Both the position numbers and the translations under genes were made by a program. Below the pieces are notes generated by a model that was not told where the DNA came from, did no database searches, and saw only the letters and a list, made by a program, of their open reading frames with translations. From an uncultured Mucispirillum sp. (GTDB taxonomy: Bacteria > Chrysiogenota > Deferribacteres > Deferribacterales > Mucispirillaceae): a DNA stretch of 64,000 bases. The DNA is taken from positions 62,001 to 126,000 of the forward strand of contig CALURO010000001.1 of assembly GCA_944323205.1 (NCBI GenBank), read 5' to 3'. Below are positions 46,063-55,227 of the stretch, piece after piece (position 1 is the stretch's first letter; each line of letters opens with the position of its first letter).

Positions 46063-46071
46063 GCTCCAAAA

Positions 46072-46983
46072 TTAAAAATAATCTATACTATTTCCCTCAA
46101 TGTATTTAACAGGGGAAACACTTGTGCCGTTTCTTTGAACAAGCAGATGATAGTAAATATTATCATCTCCTATATTTAATTCAAGTTTAATATAAAATAA
46201 AGAAGATTTTACATCAATATATGGTAAAATTTTACTATATTCGTCCTGCATAGCTGAGCCCATTATCTGATATATGGCAGAAACATCTTTAAAAGGCTCT
46301 GTTTCTCTTGTGGAAATAATGTCTTCCACATAAGGTTCAAGTTCAGGAACAAATGCTTTTATTACTTCAGCAGATGCCATATTTAAATTTATTTTATTGC
46401 TGTCACCTGCTATTGAAACATAAGGTGTTAATTGTTTATACTCATCTTTAAATGATGGAATAAAAGCAAGCTCAGCCAAAGTCTGCAATTGCGATGATTT
46501 TGCACTGTATGGAGCACTGTTTTCATCAAAGCGTTCACCTGTAGGGTCAGAAGAACCTACCCATGTTTGCAAATCATAAATATCTGATTCAGTTAAATCA
46601 AGCTCAGATATTAGTGTTGTTACAGCATTTTCAGTTCTTTCTTTTAAATTTTCATCACTTGATACAAGACCTGCCAGCGGCACTTTTGAATTAAGTGGTG
46701 TCATATAAACAGTCAGAAAGCCATTATCAAGTGGTATTGGTGGAATCTGAGCCCAGATATCAGATGATGAATCATAAGTTTCTTCATCATACTGGAAAGC
46801 CATTTCTAATGCTTCAACAGCAGTCATAGCATATATTGCACCCTGATAATCATTCTGCAGAGTAATAACTGTACCGTAAGCATTCATTGTTTTTTCATGT
46901 ATAAATAATACTAAGGTTGTGCAGGCTGCTATAATAATTAAAACAGTAACTAAAATAGAGCCTTTTTTCATATTGTTATTCAT
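46072..46983 (-). CDS. gspK: type II secretion minor pseudopilin GspK
   Basis: Tip pseudopilin. The 303-residue product begins MNNNMKKGSILVTVLIIIAACTTL: a prepilin-type leader cut after Gly, lacking the Glu at +5, which is characteristic of GspK. The middle shows the T2SSK helical insert (AGLVSSDENLKERTENAVTTLISELDL, YDLQTWVGSSDPTG) and a C-terminal KINLNMASAEVIKAFVPEL segment. Confidence 0.92.
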   Translation of the reverse strand: MNNNMKKGSILVTVLIIIAACTTLVLFIHEKTMNAYGTVITLQNDYQGAIYAMTAVEALEMAFQYDEETYDSSSDIWAQIPPIPLDNGFLTVYMTPLNSKVPLAGLVSSDENLKERTENAVTTLISELDLTESDIYDLQTWVGSSDPTGERFDENSAPYSAKSSQLQTLAELAFIPSFKDEYKQLTPYVSIAGDSNKINLNMASAEVIKAFVPELEPYVEDIISTRETEPFKDVSAIYQIMGSAMQDEYSKILPYIDVKSSLFYIKLELNIGDDNIYYHLLVQRNGTSVSPVKYIEGNSIDYF

Positions 46984-47508
46984 TTAAGTATTATCCATTG
47001 TTCTTGCAACAGGTATAACTATCTGCTGCTCATTTATTTTTAAAGTAATATTCATCATTTTAGCATTAGCTACAGCATCTTCTTTATATTCTGTGCCGTC
47101 ATAAAATGATGCAGAAAATTCTGTTACATTTGGAATAATACGCATTTCCATACTGAATGCAGTATCATTATTTTCTTCTTTTCTTACAAAATAATTTTCA
47201 TCATCTATATAATATGTAACATCTACAGACAGAGCTTTATTAAAACGCATACTGTTTTGTGTTGAAAATTTAAGCCTGTATACCTGTCCTGATTTATCAA
47301 GAGATATAGAGTTTCCTATCATCATTCTTGCATCTCTATTTAAAAGCCTTGTAAGTGATTCCTGCAGAATAATATTTCTGCTTTGAGTAATAGAGCTGTC
47401 ACGCATATTGGCAATGGAAGAAAAAATAGAAAATACACCGAGAGCAACAATAGAAGAAATTGCTGCAGCAATCAGCAGTTCTAAAAGAGTAAAGCCTTTT
47501 TTCATCAC
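46984..47508 (-). CDS. gspJ: type II secretion minor pseudopilin GspJ
   Basis: A 174-residue minor pseudopilin with leader MMKKG|FTLLELLIAAAISSIVALGV, including Glu+5. Its stop and the gspK start abut, and it overlaps gspI by 4 bases. The remainder fits GspJ in size and in the beta-rich globular domain; GspI-J-K normally form the tip complex. Confidence 0.88.
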   Translation of the reverse strand: MMKKGFTLLELLIAAAISSIVALGVFSIFSSIANMRDSSITQSRNIILQESLTRLLNRDARMMIGNSISLDKSGQVYRLKFSTQNSMRFNKALSVDVTYYIDDENYFVRKEENNDTAFSMEMRIIPNVTEFSASFYDGTEYKEDAVANAKMMNITLKINEQQIVIPVARTMDNT

Positions 47509-47876
47509 ATTCCAAACCCTGTGCCGCCTGAGGCTTTTTCATAATAAACAAATGTAGTGCTTGCATTGCTTGTAGAAACTGTCATTGTGATTTTTTGAAC
47601 CATAGGAACACCTGAGGATTCTTTTAAAAATGAATAGTAAACTAATGTTCCGTTATAATCTTCCACTTCTTCATATGCTTTATTAGGAAAATTAATCTGG
47701 CGTGTTATTCTGTCATACCCTCTTTCTATAACAAACATTTTTTCTTTGGCAGAAATCAATGTTTTTAATGACATATTTTGCAGAGAATAAATACCAAGCA
47801 TACTAATGCTTAACACTGCAAGAGCAATCATTACTTCTAAAAGAGTAAAACCTTTTTTTAATTTATTCTGCTTCAT
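47505..47876 (-). CDS. gspI: type II secretion minor pseudopilin GspI
   Basis: A 123-residue minor pseudopilin with leader KKG|FTLLEVMIALAVLSISMLGIYSLQNM, followed by a short globular domain. It overlaps both neighbours by 1-4 bases, so the gspH-I-J translation is tightly coupled. Confidence 0.9.
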   Translation of the reverse strand: MKQNKLKKGFTLLEVMIALAVLSISMLGIYSLQNMSLKTLISAKEKMFVIERGYDRITRQINFPNKAYEEVEDYNGTLVYYSFLKESSGVPMVQKITMTVSTSNASTTFVYYEKASGGTGFGM

Positions 47877-48319
47877 TATTCCTCAGTTTTTTTATATCTT
47901 GTAGTCATAAGCAGTGGAACAGATTCTATTATTCTGCCATCATCAAGAGTCAATTCAAAATAATCACATATTCCGTCAGGATATACTCTAATTACATATT
48001 CATTTCCCTGAACTTGATAGCTGTTTATCACTGCATCTTTTACTTCTTTAATTTCAGGTATCGTTTTAGTTTCTTTATCATGGTTTAATAAGTTAGCACT
48101 GCCTTTAAAACCAGTAAGTGCAATAGGCTGCCCCAGTTCAATAGAGCGTTCCCATTCTGCTTTTATCAGCTTGTCCATATAATCAAGCTGTGGGTCTATT
48201 CCTACACTTTTTGATGTAAATTTAGGTGTTAAACCCATAAGCCCTATGCCTATAATAAGCATAACTACCATTATTTCCATTAAAGTAAATGCTTTTTTAT
48301 ATTTTTGTATTTTACTCAT
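47876..48319 (-). CDS. gspH: type II secretion minor pseudopilin GspH
   Basis: A 147-residue minor pseudopilin with leader MSKIQKYKKA|FTLMEIMVVMLIIGIGLMGL. The residue before the cut is Ala instead of the usual Gly, which prepilin peptidase tolerates less well. The C-terminal beta domain contains YVIRVYPDGICDYFELTLDDG. Confidence 0.88.
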   Translation of the reverse strand: MSKIQKYKKAFTLMEIMVVMLIIGIGLMGLTPKFTSKSVGIDPQLDYMDKLIKAEWERSIELGQPIALTGFKGSANLLNHDKETKTIPEIKEVKDAVINSYQVQGNEYVIRVYPDGICDYFELTLDDGRIIESVPLLMTTRYKKTEE

Positions 48320-48331
48320 ATATGAAAAACA

Positions 48332-48367
48332 AAGGGAAAGTAGAATTACCCAGCTTTCCCTTAATCA
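48332..48367 (-). terminator. attenuator-like hairpin between gspG and gspH
   Basis: On the minus strand AAGGGAAAG...CTTTCCCTT (loop of 13) is followed by TGTTTTTC, only 10 bases beyond the gspG stop. It probably ends most transcripts after gspG and lets some continue into gspH-N, giving more major pseudopilin than minor ones. Confidence 0.7.
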
Positions 48368-48371
48368 TAAA

Positions 48372-48821
48372 TTACTGTCCTATAGTATATGAAGCAATAT
48401 CTGCGTCATAGTTTTCGCCACCTTCCTGACCGTCTGCTCCGAAAGTGATGATTTCATAATCTCTATTTTCATCTTCAGTAGGGCTTCTGTATATATAGTC
48501 ATTTCCCCATGGGTCTTTTGGAACAGTAGTAGTTGAAAGATATCCACCTGGGCTCCAGTTATTAGGAATTGGCTCTAATTCTGGTTTTTCAACAAGAGCC
48601 TGCAACCCTTGGTCAGTAGTAGGATAGTTGCCGTTATCAAGTTTATACATATTTAAGCCGCTTTCTAAGGCTTTAATATCATTTACAGCTTTTGTAACTC
48701 TTGCTTTATCTGGTGCACTCATAATTTTTGGGCCAATAAATGTAGCTAAAAGCCCTAAAATAACAAGAACAACCATAAGTTCAATTAATGTAAATCCTGG
48801 ACGCATTCTTCTTTTTTTCAT
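48372..48821 (-). CDS. gspG: type II secretion major pseudopilin GspG
   Basis: Main subunit of the type II pseudopilus. The 149-residue product has leader [31 protein letters not shown] and the C-terminal GspG signature: [33 protein letters not shown] and [16 protein letters not shown], with calcium-site Asp residues. First gene of the minus-strand gsp operon. Confidence 0.97.
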   Translation of the reverse strand: MKKRRMRPGFTLIELMVVLVILGLLATFIGPKIMSAPDKARVTKAVNDIKALESGLNMYKLDNGNYPTTDQGLQALVEKPELEPIPNNWSPGGYLSTTTVPKDPWGNDYIYRSPTEDENRDYEIITFGADGQEGGENYDADIASYTIGQ

Positions 48822-48930
48822 ATTGTAAAACCTCTTTCAATTTATTAAATCTATCAGAAAATATCATAAATAAGTAAAAAAATCAATAAATCATTTAATT
48901 TTTAAAATTATTGAACGATATATTATCTGT

Positions 48931-49371
48931 ATGAAAAAATATATTTTTCCAATAATAATTTTTACTGCTGTATCTGTATATTTTATATGCTGTATTTATT
49001 TTTATGGTATATCCAGTATATCTGCATATAATATTGTCCTTTTTTTATTTGCTTCTCCCATAGTGGAAGAGTTTATTTTCAGGGGATTAGTTCAAAATAA
49101 AATAAATAATTTTTTAAAATCTGCTTTTTTTCTACACATTTCTTACGGCAGTCTTATTTCATCGTTTATATTTACATTTATCCATTTACTGCTAAATAAT
49201 TTTACATTAATTTATATTCTTGTGTTTCTACCTTCTTTATTTTTAGGGTATTTGTATGATAAATACAATACTTTGCTGCTGCCTGTTTTATTTCATAATT
49301 TCTTTAATATTAATGCATTTATATTATATCCACTTAACGATTTAACTATTTTTTTTGTTGAAAATTTATAG
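48931..49371 (+). CDS. CPBP-family glutamic intramembrane protease
   Basis: A 146-residue integral membrane protein with four to five helices and all three CPBP (Abi/Rce1) motifs: EEFIFRG (EExxxR) at about residue 47, FTFIH (FxxxH) at about 84, and HNFFN at about 128. The family includes CAAX-type proteases and myxosortases. It sits between the divergent gsp operons, 109 bases from gspG and 63 from gspC, in the gspC direction. The short size is near the minimal catalytic core. Proposed role: processing of proteins handled by this secretion system. This is inferred from position. Confidence 0.85.
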   Translation: MKKYIFPIIIFTAVSVYFICCIYFYGISSISAYNIVLFLFASPIVEEFIFRGLVQNKINNFLKSAFFLHISYGSLISSFIFTFIHLLLNNFTLIYILVFLPSLFLGYLYDKYNTLLLPVLFHNFFNINAFILYPLNDLTIFFVENL

Positions 49372-49434
49372 AAAAAATGGTAATGGCTTAAAAAATGTTT
49401 GCATTTTATGTAATAAATTGATATTTCATATAAC

Positions 49435-50334
49435 ATGGTAAATTTTAAACTTCCTTATATAGTTTATCCTATAGTTATAGGTATAGCAGCAGGGTATTTA
49501 ATTTCTGTAATAGCAGGAAGTGCTTTTATGGCACCAAAGCCTTTGCCTGTACCAAGGATAAAAAAAGTAGAAAAAGATAATTTAGATATTAATAAAGCAA
49601 CAGAAGATATTATAGCTAAAAATATCTTTTTGTTAGATGTTACCCCTGCGGCAGTTATTGATACTAATAGTGCAGAAGTAGATAGTGATGGCAAACCAAT
49701 AGTTACAAAAGACGGGGCACCATTAAACCCGCCACCGCCATTTAAGGCTGCTTTAATAGGTATTATTTATGATGAAGTTAATCATACAGGTATAGCTACA
49801 ATTAACCTTGATAATAATACTGTAAGTATTTCTCTTGGTAAAACAAAAGAAGGTATTACGCTGGTTGATTTATCATTCAGCTTTGCAACTATAGAAAAGG
49901 ATAAGAAAAAATATTCAATAGTTATAGATAATGGTGCTGTTGTGCAGTCAATACCTAAAAAACAGACAGCGCAGGCAGCTGATACTGGTGTAAAAATACA
50001 AGACAGTGGAGCAAATATTAATATTACTGTTCCAAGAGATGAGCTTAAAAACGACTTGAAAGATATAAATAAAGTGCTTCAAAGTGCAAGAGTTGCTACT
50101 TTTTATGAAGATGGTAATTTTGTAGGCTACAGGGTTGCTATGTTAAAGCCGGAATCGCCGTTATTAAAACTTGGTTTAAAAGTTGGTGATGTTATTACCA
50201 GAATAAATGGCAGCGAGCTTACAAATCCAGCAGCATTATTTAATATGTTTTCTCAAGTTGATGATATATCAGCATTAAATGTAGATATGCTGAGAAATAA
50301 TGAAAAAAAATCATTGTTTGTGGAAATTAGATGA
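49435..50334 (+). CDS. gspC: type II secretion protein GspC
   Basis: Inner-membrane protein that contacts the secretin. The 299-residue product has one membrane helix (PIVIGIAAGYLISVIAGSAF), a Pro-rich linker, a homology region (PPPFKAALIGIIYDEVNHTGIATI, about residues 97-120) and a C-terminal PDZ domain (LKLGLKVGDVITRINGSELTNPAALF, about residues 240-265). Its stop overlaps the gspD start (ATGA). Confidence 0.92.
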   Translation: MVNFKLPYIVYPIVIGIAAGYLISVIAGSAFMAPKPLPVPRIKKVEKDNLDINKATEDIIAKNIFLLDVTPAAVIDTNSAEVDSDGKPIVTKDGAPLNPPPPFKAALIGIIYDEVNHTGIATINLDNNTVSISLGKTKEGITLVDLSFSFATIEKDKKKYSIVIDNGAVVQSIPKKQTAQAADTGVKIQDSGANINITVPRDELKNDLKDINKVLQSARVATFYEDGNFVGYRVAMLKPESPLLKLGLKVGDVITRINGSELTNPAALFNMFSQVDDISALNVDMLRNNEKKSLFVEIR

Positions 50335-52550
50335 AAAAGAAACTATTTTTATTACAATTCCTTTTTGCCGTATTTTTTGCCTGCAGCGGCTATGCTCAGC
50401 AAAATGATTATGCGGTAAACTTTAAAAATGTTCCAATGAAAGATTTTATTACATTTGTTTCAGAATTTACTGGTAAAAATGTTATATATAATGAGGCAGA
50501 TTTACGAGGCAATGTAACAATTTCTTCTCAAAAGAATATGGACGCAAAAGAAATTCTTGATATTTTTTATTCTGTTATGAAATTAAATGGCTATCAGCCT
50601 GTTACAAAAGGGGACAGCATACAGATAGTGGCAGAAAAAGATATGCAGGCTTTTGACGAAGAAATAAAAATAAACGGTGTTGGCAGAAATGCAAAAGGGT
50701 ATATAACAACTGTTGTTTCCCTTGAAAATTATAATGCTGCAACTATTCTACCAGTATTAAATAGAATGAAATCTAAAACTGGTTATGTGGAAGCCGTAAA
50801 AGGATTAAATATAGTAGTTGTAAGAGATGATGCTTCAAGAATTGAAAAAATGACTGCATTAATCAATAAAGTAGATAATGTGGCAGCAGGATATGAATTT
50901 TATACTCTTCCTTTAAAATACAGCATTGCAAGTAAAATAGAGCAGCAGATAACTAAATTCTTTAATGAACTTGCTAAAAATTCTATTAACCCTACTTCTC
51001 CTGTTGTAATTTCTGATGATATATCTAATACATTAATTATTGCAGCAACTAAAAAAGATTATGAAAGAATATCTACAATTATATCAAATCTTGACACTAA
51101 AAATATGGCAATAAATACAGAGCCTAGAGTATTTTACTTAAAAAATGCCAGGGCAGAAGATGTGGAAAAAGTTTTATCAAAACTAGTAACATCACTTTCT
51201 CAGCAGGCAGGAAAAACAGGCAGCACAACATCATCTTCATCATCTAATTCAAAAGTAAGCATATCTTCAGATAATGCAACAAACTCTATTTTAGCAATAG
51301 GTGATAAAGAATTATATGATAATTTAGATTCTTTAATATCTAAACTTGATGTTCCGCGTCGTCAGGTATATGTAGAAGCATTAATTCTAGAAACAACAAT
51401 AGATAAAAGCTCTCAGTTTGGTGTTGAATGGTTTATGGGGGGCGGCAGTGAAGCTGGTGCAGTTATAGGAAGTAATGCCAATTCTGGAAGTTTAGGCAGT
51501 ATTATTGGCTCACTTACTCAAGGTGCATCAAGTATTTCAGGTCTTAGTTCAGCTGGTCTTGGTGTTGGTGTAATAGGTAATATTATATCATTTCAAGGTG
51601 CAAGATTTCCATCAATTGGTGCATTAGTGTCTGCACTTCGAACATCAAGCGGTATAAATATTATATCAAATCCACAGATACTTACATTAAATAACTCAGC
51701 AGCAGAAGTATTTGTTGGTGAAAATATGCCGTATCAAACAAGTACAAAATATGACTCAAATAATAACCCTATACAAACTTATGATTATAGAGATGTTGGT
51801 GTAAAATTAAAAGTTACTCCACAAATTACAAGTGATGATATGGTAACTCTTGCTATTGAGCAGGAAATAAAACAGGTGGCAGATTCTTCAGTAGGAAGCA
51901 CTGCACCTACTACCCTTACAAGAAGCACAAACACAAGTGTGAAGTTAAAAAATCACTCTATTATGGTTATTTCTGGTATGATTAGAGATGACTCTTCCAG
52001 ATCTATCTCAGGTGTGCCGGGTCTTTCTCAGATACCTATACTTGGCTGGCTTTTTAAAAGAGAGACTACTCGTGTAAATAAAACAAATGTAATGCTTTTC
52101 ATTACGGCACATATTATAGATACTCTTGAAGATAACAAAAAACTTATGGAAGGCAAGCGTGCTACAATGGAAGATTTTAACCGTCAAGGTGATGCAGAGT
52201 TTAGAACAGGTGCCTTTACAGATACAGGCAGGTCTATTCAGCTGAAAAACGATATAGAAGGTTTATCGCCAGAAGAAGCACAGAAAACACAAAGACAGAG
52301 AGATAAAGAAAAGGAAAAACGAGAAAAAGCAGAAAGAAAAGCTGAAAAAGAAAGGCAAAAGGCAATAAAAAAAGCTGAAAAAAAAGCTGAAAAAGAAGCT
52401 GAACAAACTGCTAAGGAAGATGAAAAAGCAGTTGAAGAAAACACTAAACTTTTAACACCTGCTGCAACTGATAATAATGCAGAGCCTGCAAACCAGCCTT
52501 TAAATAATGAAGATACAGGTATTATCAGCCCTGAAAATCAAGGTGAATAA
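50331..52550 (+). CDS. gspD: type II secretion secretin GspD with a charged C-terminal tail
   Basis: Outer-membrane channel of the system. The 739-residue product has a signal peptide (to about residue 22), N0-N3 domains (YAVNFKNVPMKDFITFVSEFTGKNVIYN; LPLKYSIASKIEQQI; VFYLKNARAEDVEKVLSKL with a Ser-rich loop), then the secretin core ending NVMLFITAHIIDT around residue 600. Residues about 645-715 are unusual: an uninterrupted Lys/Glu/Ala/Arg helix (KEKEKREKAERKAEKERQKA and more). The usual S-domain is much shorter and less charged. A pilotin gene is not evident. Confidence 0.95.
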   Translation: MKKKLFLLQFLFAVFFACSGYAQQNDYAVNFKNVPMKDFITFVSEFTGKNVIYNEADLRGNVTISSQKNMDAKEILDIFYSVMKLNGYQPVTKGDSIQIVAEKDMQAFDEEIKINGVGRNAKGYITTVVSLENYNAATILPVLNRMKSKTGYVEAVKGLNIVVVRDDASRIEKMTALINKVDNVAAGYEFYTLPLKYSIASKIEQQITKFFNELAKNSINPTSPVVISDDISNTLIIAATKKDYERISTIISNLDTKNMAINTEPRVFYLKNARAEDVEKVLSKLVTSLSQQAGKTGSTTSSSSSNSKVSISSDNATNSILAIGDKELYDNLDSLISKLDVPRRQVYVEALILETTIDKSSQFGVEWFMGGGSEAGAVIGSNANSGSLGSIIGSLTQGASSISGLSSAGLGVGVIGNIISFQGARFPSIGALVSALRTSSGINIISNPQILTLNNSAAEVFVGENMPYQTSTKYDSNNNPIQTYDYRDVGVKLKVTPQITSDDMVTLAIEQEIKQVADSSVGSTAPTTLTRSTNTSVKLKNHSIMVISGMIRDDSSRSISGVPGLSQIPILGWLFKRETTRVNKTNVMLFITAHIIDTLEDNKKLMEGKRATMEDFNRQGDAEFRTGAFTDTGRSIQLKNDIEGLSPEEAQKTQRQRDKEKEKREKAERKAEKERQKAIKKAEKKAEKEAEQTAKEDEKAVEENTKLLTPAATDNNAEPANQPLNNEDTGIISPENQGE

Positions 52551-52553
52551 TAT

Positions 52554-54011
52554 ATGAGTATGGATTTTGACAGTGTAAAAACTCAGTATATGAAATTTCC
52601 TGATAAAAGTGATTTTGTTCCTGTAAGTGTTGATAATGGAGATATAAAATTTTATTATGCTGATGATTCAGGGCTGCAGAAAGCAAAATTTATGAGTTTT
52701 TCTCTTGGTATTAATCCAGATTATGAGTATGCAGAAAAAAGGCACATATTAGAGATACTTGAAAGCTTTGGTGGTGAAGTAGATGATATGGGCTCAGATG
52801 ATGAAAATGATGAATTAGAAGATGATGCAAATATTTTAACTTCATCTTATGATGATGCTCCGGTTATCAGGCTTGTAAATCAGATTATTATCAGTGCAGT
52901 AAAAAATGGTGCCAGTGATATTCATTTTGAAGGCAGAGATGGTGCATTTTTAATCCGCATTAGAGTGGACGGCTGTTTAAATACATTAAAAACATACCCT
53001 AAAAGTGTACATGACCCAATCCTTGCCCGTATAAAAGTTATAGGTCAGCTTGATGTGGCAGAAACAAGAAGAGCCCAAGACGGAAGAATTAATTTAAAAA
53101 TAGGTAACCGTGTAATAGATATTCGTGTATCTACAATGCCATCTATTAATGGAGAAAAAGCAGTTCTTCGTATATTAGAGCGTTCATCAGATTTTACTTC
53201 ATTAAAGCAGGTAGGTTTAGACGGTGAGCTTTATGATAAATTCCGCCCGTATCTTGATAAACCAAATGGTATTATATTAGTTACAGGTCCAACAGGAAGT
53301 GGTAAAACAACAACTCTTTATGCATCACTTCTTGCAATGAATAGAGACAATAAAAATGTAGTTACAATAGAAGACCCTGTTGAATATCATATAGATAATG
53401 TTACACAGGTGCAGATGAACCCTGCAGTAAACTTAACATTTGCAGCAGCAATTAAAACATTTTTAAGGCAGGACCCTGATATTATATTAGTTGGTGAAAT
53501 TCGTGATAATGAAACGGCTGAAGCTGCTATTCAGGCATCATTAACTGGGCACTTAGTTTTATCTACACTTCATACAAATGACTCACCAACAGCAATAGCC
53601 AGACTTATTGAAATGGAAGTAGAGCCTTTTTTAATTTCTTCTTCCCTTGCTATTGTAATAGGTCAAAGGTTAGTCAGAAAAATATGTCCGCATTGTCAGG
53701 AAGAAGTGAAGGCAGATGATTATATAAAATCTACCTTTGCCCGTGCAGGCTTGGAAATAGACAGCTATATAAAAGGAAAGGGCTGTTCTAACTGCTTTAA
53801 TACTGGTTACAGAGGCAGAATAGGTATATTTGAAATGCTTGAGATTACAGACAGTCTTCGCAGCTTAATAAATAAAAGAGCGTCAAGCTATGATATAAAA
53901 GAAGCAGCACGGAAAGAAGGTTTCCGCACTATGTTTGAATATGGTGCAGAGCTTGTGAAAAAAGGAATAACAACACCATCAGAAGTGCTTTCAGTTACAA
54001 AGGTTGATTAA
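52554..54011 (+). CDS. gspE: type II secretion ATPase GspE
   Basis: Cytoplasmic ATPase driving pseudopilus assembly. The 485-residue product has a short N-terminal domain with an acidic linker (DDMGSDDENDELEDD), Walker A GPTGSGKTTT at about 244-253, Asp box IEDPVEYHI, Walker B DPDIILVGEIRDNETAEAA, His box LVLSTLHTNDSPTA, and the tetracysteine zinc module (CPHC near 378, CSNC near 411). The N1 domain that binds GspL is shorter than in Vibrio GspE. Confidence 0.97.
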   Translation: MSMDFDSVKTQYMKFPDKSDFVPVSVDNGDIKFYYADDSGLQKAKFMSFSLGINPDYEYAEKRHILEILESFGGEVDDMGSDDENDELEDDANILTSSYDDAPVIRLVNQIIISAVKNGASDIHFEGRDGAFLIRIRVDGCLNTLKTYPKSVHDPILARIKVIGQLDVAETRRAQDGRINLKIGNRVIDIRVSTMPSINGEKAVLRILERSSDFTSLKQVGLDGELYDKFRPYLDKPNGIILVTGPTGSGKTTTLYASLLAMNRDNKNVVTIEDPVEYHIDNVTQVQMNPAVNLTFAAAIKTFLRQDPDIILVGEIRDNETAEAAIQASLTGHLVLSTLHTNDSPTAIARLIEMEVEPFLISSSLAIVIGQRLVRKICPHCQEEVKADDYIKSTFARAGLEIDSYIKGKGCSNCFNTGYRGRIGIFEMLEITDSLRSLINKRASSYDIKEAARKEGFRTMFEYGAELVKKGITTPSEVLSVTKVD

Positions 54012-55210
54012 TGGCAGCATACAGCTATAAAGGTATATCAAAAACAGGAAAAGAAGTAAAAGGTGTCCGCGAAGCAGTCAGCAGGCAGGCATTAACAAGT
54101 GAGCTTTTATCAGAAGGAATATTTGTTTCTTCCATTTCTGATATGAGAGAAAAACAGCCGTTTTATGCAAGATTGCAGGAAGTTTTTGCAAAAAAAATTA
54201 ATTTATCAGATACTTTTTTTCAGCTTTCATTACTTTTAAGAAGCGGTATACCACTTGTAGAAGCATTAAAAATCGTTGCAAAAAGCACAAAAGAGCAGCA
54301 TCTAAAAAATGCTTTATTAGAGTCAGCATCAAAAATTTCAGAAGGTATGCGATTTTCAGAAAGTTTGTCAAAGTATCCTAAAATATTTGAACCAATGTAT
54401 GTAAACCTTATAAAAGCATCAGAGCAGGTAGGCAAGCTGGCTGCAGTTTTAGCAGATATTGCAGTGTATGAAGAAGATAAGCGTAAAAATACAGATAAAA
54501 TTAAAACAGCAATGGTTTATCCTATGACGATACTTGTTATGGGTTTTGCAGTGCTTGGTTTTTTACTTGCCTTTGTTGTGCCAAAAATGGAATCAATTTT
54601 TGCTTCAATGAAACAGCAGATACCAGCATCTACTCAGTTTTTATTAAAAGTTTCTGATTTTGTCAGTGAATATGGGCTTGTGCTGCTGCTTTTTGTTATG
54701 TTTATTATATTTTCTATCAGATATCTTTATAAAAATAATAATAAATTCAGGCTTGCAGTTGATAAAAAGTTATTTAAAATAAATCTTGTTTCTCATGTAT
54801 CTGTATCTAAATTTGCCCATGTATTATCATTTCAGTTAAAAGAAGGGCTTCCTTTAACAGATGCGCTGCATTATGCGTCGCTTGTTATTGATAATAAGTA
54901 TATGTTTAATATAGTTGCTCAGGTAAGAGAGTCTGTGCAGTCTGGTACAAAATTTTCTGTGGCAGTAAGAAATGCAGGTATTTTTCCTGAACTTTTCCCT
55001 GCAGCAGTATCAACTGGTGAATCCTCAGGGAATATGCCAGAACTTTTAGAGCGTGTAAACGAATTTTACTCTAAAAATGTAGATAAATTTTTAACATCAT
55101 TTATTTCAGCTATTGAGCCAATATTTATTGTTATTATAGGTGTGCTTGTAGGGTTTATTGTTGTATCTATTATGCAGCCGCTTTTCTCTATGAACTCTTT
55201 AGTTCAATAA
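54011..55210 (+). CDS. gspF: type II secretion inner-membrane platform protein GspF
   Basis: Polytopic platform protein rotated or moved by GspE. The 399-residue product starts MAAYSYKGISKTGKEVKG and has two homologous cytoplasmic domains (FFQLSLLLRSGIPLVEALKIV; FAHVLSFQLKEGLPLTDALHYA) with three membrane helices. The start overlaps the gspE stop by one base. Last gene of gspCDEF. Confidence 0.96.
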   Translation: MAAYSYKGISKTGKEVKGVREAVSRQALTSELLSEGIFVSSISDMREKQPFYARLQEVFAKKINLSDTFFQLSLLLRSGIPLVEALKIVAKSTKEQHLKNALLESASKISEGMRFSESLSKYPKIFEPMYVNLIKASEQVGKLAAVLADIAVYEEDKRKNTDKIKTAMVYPMTILVMGFAVLGFLLAFVVPKMESIFASMKQQIPASTQFLLKVSDFVSEYGLVLLLFVMFIIFSIRYLYKNNNKFRLAVDKKLFKINLVSHVSVSKFAHVLSFQLKEGLPLTDALHYASLVIDNKYMFNIVAQVRESVQSGTKFSVAVRNAGIFPELFPAAVSTGESSGNMPELLERVNEFYSKNVDKFLTSFISAIEPIFIVIIGVLVGFIVVSIMQPLFSMNSLVQ

Positions 55211-55227
55211 TTGATTGGAGCAGTAGT

